Source of the DNA: Mycobacterium syngnathidarum
Lineage (GTDB): Bacteria > Actinomycetota > Actinomycetes > Mycobacteriales > Mycobacteriaceae
Assembly: GCF_001942625.1 (NCBI RefSeq)
Contig: NZ_MLCL01000061.1
Location: forward strand, 47,178-111,177
Reading direction: 5' to 3'
Length of the DNA: 64,000 bases
Notes under the pieces: model-generated
Seen by the model: the letters and a program-made list of their open reading frames with translations, nothing else
What the model was told of the DNA's origin: nothing
Database searches by the model: none
Shown: one piece after another, positions 9,418 to 17,490 of the stretch
How positions within the stretch are numbered: position 1 is the first letter of the stretch
How the letters are laid out: each line of letters starts with the position of its first letter
Translations under genes and position numbers: made by a program

Positions 9418-10803
9418 ATGGAGCACTACGACCTGACGATCATCGGCACCGGCTCGGGGAACAGCATTCTCGACGAGCGTTACGCCGGCAAGAAAGTCGC
9501 GATCTGCGAACAGGGCACCTTCGGCGGCACCTGCCTCAACGTCGGCTGTATCCCCACCAAGATGTTCGTCTACGCCGCCGACGTGGCCGCCACGATCGAG
9601 AATTCCGCCCGGTTCGGCATCGATTCCCACATCGACAAGGTGCGATGGCCGGACGTCGTGTCCCGGGTGTTCGGCCGCATCGATCCCATCGCCGCCGGCG
9701 GCGAGGACTACCGCCGCAACGACCCGCACATCACGGTGTACGCCAGCCACACCCGGTTCGGACCCAAGAGCGCCGACGGCCGCTACACGCTGCGTACCGA
9801 GGCCGGGGACGAATTCAGCAGCGATCAGGTGGTGATCGCTGCAGGGTCGCGCGCCTACGTCCCGCCGGCCATCGTGGACTGCGGCGTGACGTACTACACC
9901 AGTGACGACGTCATGCGCATCCCCGAACTCCCCGAGCACCTGGTGATCGTCGGCGGCGGTTTCGTCTCAGCCGAGTTCGCTCATGTGTTCTCGGCACTGG
10001 GCGTACGGGTCACGATCGTGGTGCGTGGCGACTGCCTGCTCAGTCATTGCGACGCGACGATCTGCCACGAGTTCAGCGCGCTGGCCGCCGAGAAGTGGGA
10101 TCTGCGTACGCATGAGAACGTGATCGGCTCCCACCACGACGGAGACAAGATCGTGCTCGAGCTCGATGACGGCAAGACGCTGCCTGCCGACATGTTGCTG
10201 GTGGCCACCGGCCGGGTGCCCAACGGCGACCTGCTCGACGCCGAGCTCGCCGGGGTGGAGGTCGACGAGGACGGCCTGGTCATCGTCGATGACTACCAAC
10301 GCACCACCGCGCGTGGCATTTTCGCCCTCGGCGACGTGTCCTCGGAGTATCAGCTCAAGCATGTGGCCAACCACGAGTCACGGGTGGTCAAGGAGAACCT
10401 GCTGCGCGACTGGGATGACACCGATTCAATGGTGCGCAGCGATCACCGGTTCGTACCGTCGGCGGTGTTCACCGAACCTCAGATCGCGATGGTGGGGTTG
10501 ACCGAGGAGCAGGCCCGCGACGAGGGCTACGACTACGTCACCAAGGTTCAGGCCTACGGCGACACCGCCTACGGCTGGGCCATGGAGGACACCACCGGCG
10601 TCGCCAAGCTGATCGGCGATCGGGCCACCGGCAAGATCCTGGGCGCCCACATCATGGGCTACCAGGCGTCCGCGATCATCCAGCCGCTGATCCAGGCCAT
10701 GAGCTTCGGACAGACCGCTCACGAGATCGCCCGCGGCCAGTACTGGATTCACCCGGCCCTGCCCGAGGTGATCGAGAACGCGCTGCTGGGCCTGACGGAC
10801 TAG
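9418..10803 (+). CDS. mtr: Mycothione reductase
   Basis: A 461-aa FAD/NADPH disulfide reductase that reduces oxidised mycothiol, the main thiol of actinobacteria. The N-terminal FAD motif is IIGTGSGNSILDERYAGKKV. The redox-active pair is in GGTCLNVGCIPTKMF. The NADPH motif is VIVGGGFVSAEFAHVFSALG, and the dimer-interface catalytic His lies in HPALPEVIENALLGL at the end. The unusual GTGSGN at the FAD site is typical of Mtr rather than lipoamide dehydrogenase. It ends tail-to-tail with nicT, the two stops sharing a CTAG. Confidence 0.95.
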   Translation: MEHYDLTIIGTGSGNSILDERYAGKKVAICEQGTFGGTCLNVGCIPTKMFVYAADVAATIENSARFGIDSHIDKVRWPDVVSRVFGRIDPIAAGGEDYRRNDPHITVYASHTRFGPKSADGRYTLRTEAGDEFSSDQVVIAAGSRAYVPPAIVDCGVTYYTSDDVMRIPELPEHLVIVGGGFVSAEFAHVFSALGVRVTIVVRGDCLLSHCDATICHEFSALAAEKWDLRTHENVIGSHHDGDKIVLELDDGKTLPADMLLVATGRVPNGDLLDAELAGVEVDEDGLVIVDDYQRTTARGIFALGDVSSEYQLKHVANHESRVVKENLLRDWDDTDSMVRSDHRFVPSAVFTEPQIAMVGLTEEQARDEGYDYVTKVQAYGDTAYGWAMEDTTGVAKLIGDRATGKILGAHIMGYQASAIIQPLIQAMSFGQTAHEIARGQYWIHPALPEVIENALLGLTD

Positions 10804-11906
10804 GCCCGGACGGCCCAGCGCTGCTCGATCCGGCCGAATCGCCAGACCGCCAGCGCCACAAGCCAGCTCACCACGAAGAGTCCGACGATCGCGAATCCGA
10901 CGAACTCCAGGTCGGCCGACCCGACGAACGCCAACGGCCCCGTCGTGATGCCGAGACGCTCGACCAGCAGGCCGGTCAGCACGATCACCCCGACCACCAG
11001 CGCCACGATCACCGACAACACCGTGACGGTCAGGTTGTAGTACACCTTGCGCACCGGCTGCAGGAAGGCCCAGCCGTAGGCCCGCGACATGAAGATGCCG
11101 TCCAGGCTGTCGAACAGGCTCATCCCCGCCGCGAACAGCACGGGCAGCACCAGCATCGCGTACCAGGGCAGGGTGAAGGCCGCCGTTCCCGCCGCCAGCA
11201 CCAGCAACGCGACCTGGCTGGCGGTGTCGAAGCCCAGCCCCATCAGGAAGCCCACCGGGTACAGATGCCATGGCTTGTTGACCCGACGCATCACCCGGCC
11301 CAACAGGCGGGCGACGAAGCCCCGGTTGTCGAGCTGGCGTTCGAGCTCGGCCTCGTCGTACTCACCGCTGCGCATGGCCCGGAATACCTTGGCGATCCCG
11401 ACCGCCGCGAACAGATTCGTCAGCCCGACCAGGATCAGGAACGTGCCGGCCACCAGCGAGCCCACCAGCCCGAGGGTCTGCAGCATCGTGGAGTCGGCGT
11501 CCTGCACCGGGCCGACGAGCGCCCGTACCCCCAGCGCCAGAAGCAGAGCCAGCCCGAACACCACGCTCGAATGCCCGAGTGAGAACCAGAATCCGGCCGA
11601 CACCGACCGGGTTCCCTCACCGACCAGTTTTCGGGTGGTGTTGTCGATGACCGCGATGTGATCGGCGTCGAAGGCATGACGCACCCCCAGCAGGTACGCC
11701 GTGACACCGAGGCCCACCCCGAACACGCCGGCCGAGCCCAAGGTGATGTGTTGCGGGGCCACGCCGAAAACCAGTACGCCCCAACCGATGGCATGCAGCA
11801 GCAGGACGAATCCGGTGACAGCGGCGATGGATGTCCAGTCCGCGCGATCGAATCGGGTTGCCAATCGGGCGGATCGGGCGGTTGCCTGCGATGCACCGGT
11901 GGTCAT
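10800..11906 (-). CDS. nicT: NiCoT-family nickel/cobalt permease
   Basis: A 368-aa integral membrane transporter for Ni2+ and/or Co2+ with about eight helices. The three family signatures are present: RHAFDADHIAVIDN (the HX4DH metal motif in helix II), SLGHSSVVF and LGFDTASQVALL. The ATG at 11906 is used. An ArsR-type regulator gene lies directly upstream, and a SmtB-like palindrome lies between them, so metal-dependent control is likely. Cobalt supply would serve the cobalamin genes nearby and nickel would serve urease or hydrogenase; the sequence does not decide between them. Confidence 0.93.
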   Translation of the reverse strand: MTTGASQATARSARLATRFDRADWTSIAAVTGFVLLLHAIGWGVLVFGVAPQHITLGSAGVFGVGLGVTAYLLGVRHAFDADHIAVIDNTTRKLVGEGTRSVSAGFWFSLGHSSVVFGLALLLALGVRALVGPVQDADSTMLQTLGLVGSLVAGTFLILVGLTNLFAAVGIAKVFRAMRSGEYDEAELERQLDNRGFVARLLGRVMRRVNKPWHLYPVGFLMGLGFDTASQVALLVLAAGTAAFTLPWYAMLVLPVLFAAGMSLFDSLDGIFMSRAYGWAFLQPVRKVYYNLTVTVLSVIVALVVGVIVLTGLLVERLGITTGPLAFVGSADLEFVGFAIVGLFVVSWLVALAVWRFGRIEQRWAVRA

Positions 11907-11932
11907 CGATCGAGCCTAAGGCGACCGCCGAT

Positions 11933-11952
11933 ATCTGTCCATATGAACAGAT
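11933..11952. promoter_or_regulatory. Candidate ArsR/SmtB-type operator of nicT
   Basis: ATCTGTCCATATGAACAGAT is a 20-bp inverted repeat with one mismatched pair (C/A), lying 26 bases upstream of the nicT ATG and just after the arsR stop. The TGAACA half-site with an AT-rich centre resembles the 12-2-12 operators bound by SmtB/NmtR-type metal sensors. The link to the adjacent ArsR protein is inferred. Confidence 0.6.
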
Positions 11953-11962
11953 GAGAACCCCG

Positions 11963-12292
11963 TCAGCCGTGCCGTGCACCGATCCAATGCAGCAGGTCGT
12001 GCACGGTCTCGTCGTCCAGCCGGTAGTTCACCGTGCGGCCCGCCCGAGTCGCGATGACCCAACCCTGTTCGCGCAGCACCCGCAAAGCCTGCGATACCGC
12101 GTTCTCCGAACGCCCCAGGGCCGCGGCCAGATCACCGACACAGATCCCGGGCGCCCGGTGCAAACCGAGCAGGATCTCCAGCCGGTGCGGATCCGACAGC
12201 AGGTCGAAGCGCTGCGCCCACCCTGACGTGTCGACGTCCGCCAGTGCCGATGTCGCGCGCTCGACCTGGCCGGCCTTACCGTGCTGGTCCAC
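11963..12292 (-). CDS. ArsR/SmtB-family metal-sensing repressor (NmtR-like)
   Basis: A 109-aa winged-helix repressor. The helix-turn-helix is seen in GDLAAALGRSENAVSQALRV and the wing in GWVIATRAGRTVNYRLDDE. The C-terminal helix carries D, H, H and H residues (DDETVHDLLHWIGARHG), like the alpha-5 Ni/Co site of NmtR, and there is no CxC arsenic/cadmium site. It lies between a GntR gene (9-base gap) and nicT. It probably represses nicT until Ni or Co binds. The start is GTG at 12292. Confidence 0.85.
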   Translation of the reverse strand: MDQHGKAGQVERATSALADVDTSGWAQRFDLLSDPHRLEILLGLHRAPGICVGDLAAALGRSENAVSQALRVLREQGWVIATRAGRTVNYRLDDETVHDLLHWIGARHG

Positions 12293-12301
12293 GATACGAA
12301 T

Positions 12302-13054
12302 CTAATCCAGAAAGCCGTGCAGCAAGGCCGACGATCCCCCGACGTGGGCCAGCATGGCCGCGGCGGCCCGTTCGCTGTCCCCGGCCAGGATCGCCATCAC
12401 GATCTCCTCGTGCTGCTCGTCGGAGTGGGCGATGTTGCGGGCCAGCAACGGAATCTGATCCAGCAGGGCGTTGAGCCGCATCCTGTTCTCGGCGACCAAC
12501 GGCACCAGCGACGGTGACCCGGCCGCCTCCGCGATGGCCAGGTGCAGCCGCGAATCCAACCGCCGGTAATCGTCGGGTCCGGCGGCCCGGACATCGGCCA
12601 GCCGTGACCAGAGCCCGTCGCGCTCTGCCGCACTCAGCGTGCGCCCGGCCGCCATCCGCGCCGCTCCGACCTCAAGGATCTCGCGCAACCGCAACGCGTC
12701 GTCGATCTCCTCGCGGGTCGGGCGATGGCTGGCCGTGGGCAGCGCAGGTAGCTCAGCGGCCAGGAAAGTGCCGCCGTAGCGGCCCCGTTTGGACACCAGG
12801 TAGCCGGCGTCGGCCAGGGATTTGATGGCGTCCCGGACCGTGTCGCGGCTGACCCCGAGGCGAGCCGCCAGCTCACGCTCGGGCGGCAACGACTCCCCCG
12901 GACCCAGCACCCCCAGCCGGATCGTCTCCAGTAGCCGGCCCACGGTGTCCTCGAAGGCATTGCCCAACCGGACCGGGCGCAGCAGTGCACCGGCCGCAGC
13001 GGGCTGCGAATCAGGCTCTGTTGCGGCTTGCTGTGGATCCGGTTCGGCTGCCAT
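12302..13054 (-). CDS. GntR-family regulator, FadR subfamily (FCD domain)
   Basis: A 250-aa repressor. The N-terminal winged helix has LPPERELAARLGVSRDTVRD and a wing YLVSKRGRYGGTF (residues about 40-100). A helical FCD ligand domain follows (about 115-245) with its usual metal-binding D/H positions (RLDSRLHLAIAEAAGS). It is the fifth gene of the glutamine-synthetase/aldehyde-dehydrogenase series and starts 17 bases after the SDR gene, so it likely senses an intermediate of that pathway and regulates the operon. Confidence 0.87.
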   Translation of the reverse strand: MAAEPDPQQAATEPDSQPAAAGALLRPVRLGNAFEDTVGRLLETIRLGVLGPGESLPPERELAARLGVSRDTVRDAIKSLADAGYLVSKRGRYGGTFLAAELPALPTASHRPTREEIDDALRLREILEVGAARMAAGRTLSAAERDGLWSRLADVRAAGPDDYRRLDSRLHLAIAEAAGSPSLVPLVAENRMRLNALLDQIPLLARNIAHSDEQHEEIVMAILAGDSERAAAAMLAHVGGSSALLHGFLD

Positions 13055-13071
13055 GGCGAGCTACCAGGGTG

Positions 13072-13845
13072 TCACAGCGGCGTCACGTACGCGGAGCTGA
13101 TGCCCCCGTCGACCAGGAACGTCGAGCCCGTGATGAACGAGGCGTCGTCACTGGCCAGGAACGCCACCGCGGCGGCCAACTCCTCGGGCTCGGCGAAACG
13201 GCCCAGCGGGATGTGCACCAGCCGCCGGGCCGCACGCTCGGGATCCTTGGCGAACAGCTCCTGTAGCAGCGGGGTGTTGACCGGGCCGGGGCACAGCGCA
13301 TTGACCCGAATGCCCTGCCGCGCGTACTGCACACCGAGTTCGCGGGACATCGCCAGCACGCCGCCCTTGGACGCGGTGTAGGAGATCTGGGAGGTGGCCG
13401 AACCCATGACTGCCACGAACGACGCGGTGTTGATGATCGAGCCCTTGCCAGCGGGCACCATGTGGCGCAGCGCCGCTCGGCAGGACAGATACACCGACTT
13501 CAGGTTGATGTCCTGCACCCGCTGCCAGGCGGGCAGCTCGGTGGTCTCGATCAGATCGTCTTCGGGAGGTGAGATCCCGGCGTTGTTGAAGGCGATGTCC
13601 ACCGAGCCGAATGTTGCTGCCGCAGTGTCGAAGAGATGGTCGACGGCATCTTGATCGGACACATCGACGCCGACGAACAGCCCGTCGAGCTCGTCGGCGG
13701 CAGCCTCCCCGGTGGTGGCGTCGATATCGCCCACCACGACGGTGGCGCCCTCGGCGCGCAGCCGGCGGCCGGTGGCCAGACCGATGCCGCCGGCGCCGCC
13801 GGTGATGACGGCGACCTTGCCGGCCAGACGCTGGGTCAGATCCAT
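13072..13845 (-). CDS. Short-chain dehydrogenase/reductase
   Basis: A 257-aa classical SDR. The NAD(P) motif is VAVITGGAGGIGLATGRRL. The active site has NNAGIS, Ser in INTASFVAVMGS and the Y-x3-K of ISYTASKGGVLAM. The C-terminus has FLVDGGISSAYV. Asp in VVVGDID after strand two favours NAD over NADP. It starts directly after the aldehyde dehydrogenase stop with no gap, and it matches Rv2857c. It probably acts in the same amine or aldehyde pathway. Confidence 0.9.
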   Translation of the reverse strand: MDLTQRLAGKVAVITGGAGGIGLATGRRLRAEGATVVVGDIDATTGEAAADELDGLFVGVDVSDQDAVDHLFDTAAATFGSVDIAFNNAGISPPEDDLIETTELPAWQRVQDINLKSVYLSCRAALRHMVPAGKGSIINTASFVAVMGSATSQISYTASKGGVLAMSRELGVQYARQGIRVNALCPGPVNTPLLQELFAKDPERAARRLVHIPLGRFAEPEELAAAVAFLASDDASFITGSTFLVDGGISSAYVTPL

Positions 13846-15210
13846 CTACAGCTCCTCTGTTGCGAAGAATACGTTCTTGGTCTCGGTGAAAGACAGCGGC
13901 GCGTCAGGGCCCAGTTCGCGTCCCAGCCCAGACTGCTTGAAACCCCCGAAGGGGGTGTTGTAGCGCACCGACGAGTGCGAATTGACGCTGAGATTGCCCG
14001 AATCCACCGCCCGCGAGACCCGCACCGCACGCGAGAGACTGTCGGTCCAGATCGAACCCGACAGGCCATAGGGCGTGTCGTTGGCCAGCGCGATGGCGTC
14101 GGCCTCGTCCTCGAACGGCAGCACGGTCACCACGGGGCCGAAGATCTCGTCGGTCACCGTGCGGTCGGTGCGCTGCGGCGTCAGCACCGTTGGCGGAAAC
14201 CAGAATCCGGGACCCTCGGGGGCCGAACCCCGAAATGCCACCGGCGCCCCGTCGGGTACGTACGACGACACCGACTCCCAGTGCGGACGCGAAACCAAAG
14301 GGCCCATCTCGGTGTCACGAACCTTGGGATCTCCGACCGCGACACCTTTGACGGCCGGCTCCAGCAACTCCATGAAACGGTCATAGACACTGCGCTGCAC
14401 CAGGATCCGGCTACGGGCGCAGCAGTCCTGCCCGGCGTTGTCGAACACCCCGTAGGGCGCGGTGGCCGCCGCCTTCTCCAGATCGCAGTCGTCGAACACG
14501 ATGTTGGCGCTCTTGCCACCCAACTCCAGCGTGACCCGCTTGACCTGAGCTGCCGCCCCGGCCATCACCCGCATCCCCACCTCGGTCGAGCCGGTGAACA
14601 CCACCTTGCGCACGCCCGGATTGGTGACGAAGCGCTCCCCCACCACCGACCCCTTGCCCGGCAGCACCTGGAAAAGCCCGGCCGGCAAACCTGATTCGAT
14701 CGCGAGCTCGCCGAGCCGGATCGTGGTCAGCGGAGTCCACTCAGCGGGCTTGAGCACCACCGCATTGCCGGCTGCCAGCGCCGGGGCGAACCCCCAGGCC
14801 GCGATGGTCATCGGGAAGTTCCACGGGGTGATGATCCCGACGACACCGAGCGGTTCGTTGAACGTGACGTTCAAGCCACCGGCCACCGGGATCTGCTTGC
14901 CGCTCAAGCGTTCCGGGGTGGCGGCGTAGTACTGCAGGACATCCCGGACGTGGCCGGCCTCCCATTCCGCCTGCCCGATCGGGTGCCCGGAATTGGCCAC
15001 CTCCAGGGCAGCCAGCTCATCGATGTGGGCATCGATGACGGCGGCGAAAGCGCGTAGCGCCGCGGCTCGCTCGGCCGGCGCCAGCCGGGCCCAGGCCCGT
15101 TGCGCGGCTGCGGCACGGGTCACCGCGTCGTCGACGGCGCTCACGTCGAGGAGGTCGACCGTGGTCAGCACCTCCTCGGTGGCCGGGTTGACGACCTGGC
15201 TCGATGTCAT
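13846..15210 (-). CDS. aldC: NAD-dependent aldehyde dehydrogenase (AldC, gamma-glutamyl-aminoaldehyde type)
   Basis: A 454-aa ALDH-superfamily enzyme that oxidises an aldehyde to the acid. The catalytic Cys is in FDNAGQDCCARSRILVQ and the general base Glu in VTLELGGKSANIVFDDCD. The NAD site has TPWNFPMTIAAWGFAPALAAGN and the FTGSTEVG turn. Position between a gamma-glutamyl-amide hydrolase and an SDR, downstream of a glutamine-synthetase-like gene, suggests the role PuuC has in polyamine degradation. Its ATG overlaps the hydrolase stop (ATGA). It corresponds to Rv2858c. Confidence 0.9.
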   Translation of the reverse strand: MTSSQVVNPATEEVLTTVDLLDVSAVDDAVTRAAAAQRAWARLAPAERAAALRAFAAVIDAHIDELAALEVANSGHPIGQAEWEAGHVRDVLQYYAATPERLSGKQIPVAGGLNVTFNEPLGVVGIITPWNFPMTIAAWGFAPALAAGNAVVLKPAEWTPLTTIRLGELAIESGLPAGLFQVLPGKGSVVGERFVTNPGVRKVVFTGSTEVGMRVMAGAAAQVKRVTLELGGKSANIVFDDCDLEKAAATAPYGVFDNAGQDCCARSRILVQRSVYDRFMELLEPAVKGVAVGDPKVRDTEMGPLVSRPHWESVSSYVPDGAPVAFRGSAPEGPGFWFPPTVLTPQRTDRTVTDEIFGPVVTVLPFEDEADAIALANDTPYGLSGSIWTDSLSRAVRVSRAVDSGNLSVNSHSSVRYNTPFGGFKQSGLGRELGPDAPLSFTETKNVFFATEEL

Positions 15211-15947
15211 GAGATCCTCTCTGTCGCATAGGTTCTGGCCGCCTCGACGACAGCGGCGAACAGCCGTAGGTCATCGAGGGTCTCCTCGGGGTGCCACTGG
15301 ACGCCCAGCACAAATGCCTCGCCGGGCAGCTCGACCGCCTCGATCACACCGTCGTCGTCGCGAGCGCTGACCACCAGGCCGGTACCGAGTCGGTCGATGG
15401 CTTGGTGGTGATAGCACTGCGCGTCGGATGTCTCACCGATCAGACCGGCCAGTCGGGTGCCGGGCACGGTGTGCACCGACGACGTGCCGAACTGGGCATT
15501 GCCCAACTGATGATGGGTATGCCCGATCACGTCGGGCAGGTGCTGATGCAGGGTGCCACCCAGTGCCGTGTTGAGCACCTGGGCACCCCGGCACACGCCG
15601 AGCACCGGCGTACTGCGCCGCAGTGCGGCTTCCAGCAGTGCGAACTCCCAGGCATCGCGAGCGGTGGCCGGCGCGTTGGTGGCCGGATGCGGTTGCTGGC
15701 CGTAGCGTGCCGGATCGACGTCGGGGCCGCCGGTGATCACCAGACCGTCGACACCGTCGAGCACCCGGTGGGCGATGTCACCGTCGACGGGTTGTGGGGG
15801 CAGCAGGACGCCGATACCACCGGCTCGGGTGACGCCCTCGAAGTAGACCTGCGGCAGGAAACTCGCCTGCACATCCCAGACCCCGGTCTGCGCCTGCTGC
15901 AGATAAGTGGTCATCCCGATGATCGGGTGGGTGCGCGAACCGCACAT
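15207..15947 (-). CDS. Gamma-glutamyl-gamma-aminobutyrate hydrolase family protein (PuuD-like)
   Basis: A 246-aa class I glutamine-amidotransferase-like hydrolase. The nucleophile Cys is in VLGVCRGAQVLNTALGGTLHQHL, and the His-x-Glu pair is in GVQWHPEETLDDLR. PuuD-type enzymes cleave gamma-glutamyl-GABA to glutamate and GABA. I chose the ATG at 15947 (MCGSRTHPIIGMTTYLQ), one base after the upstream stop. A TTG at 15962 would add five residues and overlap that gene. It corresponds to Rv2859c, which I recall as longer. Confidence 0.88.
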   Translation of the reverse strand: MCGSRTHPIIGMTTYLQQAQTGVWDVQASFLPQVYFEGVTRAGGIGVLLPPQPVDGDIAHRVLDGVDGLVITGGPDVDPARYGQQPHPATNAPATARDAWEFALLEAALRRSTPVLGVCRGAQVLNTALGGTLHQHLPDVIGHTHHQLGNAQFGTSSVHTVPGTRLAGLIGETSDAQCYHHQAIDRLGTGLVVSARDDDGVIEAVELPGEAFVLGVQWHPEETLDDLRLFAAVVEAARTYATERIS

Positions 15948-15948
15948 C

Positions 15949-17316
15949 TCAGAGCCGCTCAAACCCGCGCACCCTTTCCCAATCGGTCACCGCGGAGTTG
16001 AACGCCGCCAGTTCGACCCGCGCATTGTTCAGATAGTGCTCGACGACGTCGTCCCCGAACGCGGTGCGTGCCACCTCGGACTTCGCGAACAGCTCGGCGG
16101 CCTCGGCCAGGGTGGTGGGCAACCGTTGCGCCTCACTGGCATAGGCGTTGCCAGGCAGCGGATCGGGCAGCTCCAGCTCGTGATCGATACCGTGCAGGCC
16201 ACCGGCGATCAGCGCCGACACCGCCAGGTACTGGTTGACGTCGCCGCCGGGCGCCCGGCATTCCACCCGCATGCCCGAGCCCTGGCCGACCACCCGCAAC
16301 GCGCAGGTGCGATTGTCCACGCCCCAGGCAATGGCGGTGGGCGCGAAGCTGCCGTCGGCGAATCTCTTGTAGGAGTTGATGTTCGGTGCGTAGAACAGGG
16401 TCAGCTCGCGCAGCGTGGCCAGCTGGCCGGCGATGAAGCTGCCGAACATCGGCGACATCCCGCGCGGGCCCGCCTCGTCGGCGAAGACCGGCGCCCCGTC
16501 CTCACCCCGCAGCGAGATATGGATGTGGCAGCTGTTGCCCTCGCGTTCATCGAATTTCGCCATGAACGTCAGACTCTTGCCGTGCTGATCGGCGATCTCC
16601 TTGGCACCGTTCTTGTAAATGGTGTGGTTGTCACACGTGCGGCGAGCGTGGTCGTAGCGGAAGGCGATCTCCTGCTGGCCGAGGTTGCACTCCCCCTTGA
16701 CCCCTTCGCAGTAAAGGCCCGCCCCCTCCATGCCGAGCCGGATGTCACGCAAGAGCGGCTCCATCCGGGTGGACGCCATCATGGCGTAATCGACGTTGTA
16801 GTCGCTGGCCGGTGTCAGGTCGCGATAGCCCGCGGCCCAGGCCTCGCGGAACGTGTTGTCGAACACCATGAATTCGAGCTCGGTCCCCACATAGGGCACC
16901 AGGTTGCGCTCGGCCAGCCGGTCGATCTGGCGGTTGAGGATGCTGCGGGGCGCCTGCTCGACGGAACGGCCGTCGAGCCACGACAGATCGGCCATCACCA
17001 ACGCGGTACCGGGCAGCCACGGGACCAACCGCAAGGTGCTGAAATCGGCGGTCATCACCATGTCGCCGTAGCCGGTGTCCCAACTCGACATCGAGTAACC
17101 GTCCACGGTGTTCATGTCGACATCGACCGCGAGCAGGTAGTTACAACACTCGGCACCGTGGGCGGCGACCTCCTCGACGAACAACCGGCCCGAAACCCGC
17201 TTCCCGGTCAGCCGGCCCTGCATATCGCAGAAGGCGAGGATCACGGTGTCGATCTCACCAGCCGCCACCATTTGCTCCAGGTCGGCTCGTGCCAGCATGC
17301 CGGGGTTCTGGCTCAT
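15949..17316 (-). CDS. glnA4: Glutamine synthetase-like gamma-glutamylamide ligase (GlnA4/PuuA type)
   Basis: A 455-aa GS-fold enzyme. Metal and substrate positions are seen in VGTELEFMVFDN, GMEGAGLYCEGVKGECNLGQ and SCHIHISLRGEDG. The C-terminal half has FADGSFAPTAIAWGVDNRTC. The tyrosine adenylylation loop of the main GlnA is not obvious. With PuuD, ALDH and SDR genes downstream it probably joins glutamate to an amine or polyamine rather than serving ammonia assimilation. AGGAGG lies just upstream of the ATG at 17316, so the longer frame to 17373 is rejected. It is the first gene of the operon. Confidence 0.9.
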   Translation of the reverse strand: MSQNPGMLARADLEQMVAAGEIDTVILAFCDMQGRLTGKRVSGRLFVEEVAAHGAECCNYLLAVDVDMNTVDGYSMSSWDTGYGDMVMTADFSTLRLVPWLPGTALVMADLSWLDGRSVEQAPRSILNRQIDRLAERNLVPYVGTELEFMVFDNTFREAWAAGYRDLTPASDYNVDYAMMASTRMEPLLRDIRLGMEGAGLYCEGVKGECNLGQQEIAFRYDHARRTCDNHTIYKNGAKEIADQHGKSLTFMAKFDEREGNSCHIHISLRGEDGAPVFADEAGPRGMSPMFGSFIAGQLATLRELTLFYAPNINSYKRFADGSFAPTAIAWGVDNRTCALRVVGQGSGMRVECRAPGGDVNQYLAVSALIAGGLHGIDHELELPDPLPGNAYASEAQRLPTTLAEAAELFAKSEVARTAFGDDVVEHYLNNARVELAAFNSAVTDWERVRGFERL

Positions 17317-17490
17317 TGCGCACCCTCCTGTCCGTGTGGGACTCGGTGGCCAACGTGGGGTCCAGCCGACCATTGCCTTGCCGATGACGTGATGATCGTG
17401 CCCCGAGTCAGCACGATTGTCACCCCTTAAAGGTAGGACATCAGACCAATAACGGGCTGCAGTGCCTCCGGCGTAGAATTGCCGAGCCGA
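17317..17490 (-). promoter_or_regulatory. Leader/promoter region of the glnA4 operon with possible GntR site
   Basis: This 174-base gap separates the helicase stop from glnA4. Read on the minus strand it contains ATTGGTCTGATGTCC (17450-17436), which loosely resembles the TGGTnnGACCA sites of FadR-type GntR proteins. The FCD regulator four genes downstream would be the natural candidate. The right half of the site is poor, so support is weak. Confidence 0.3.

Noticed and set aside
8515..9939. 474-codon minus-strand frame across the hydrolase and mtr genes
   Set aside because: It crosses two well-supported genes in antisense and shows no family pattern.
10426..11271. 281-codon minus-strand frame over the mtr end and nicT
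   Set aside because: It is out of frame with nicT on the same strand; nicT has all NiCoT signatures and the other frame has none.
16612..16622. TTGTAAA inside the glutamine-synthetase-like gene
   Set aside because: It is within coding sequence, and no GTGACA or TTTACA arm stands at the right distance.
15907..17430. Long plus-strand frame opposite the glutamine-synthetase-like gene
   Set aside because: Antisense shadow: no ribosome site, no recognisable motif, and the minus strand encodes a clear GS fold.
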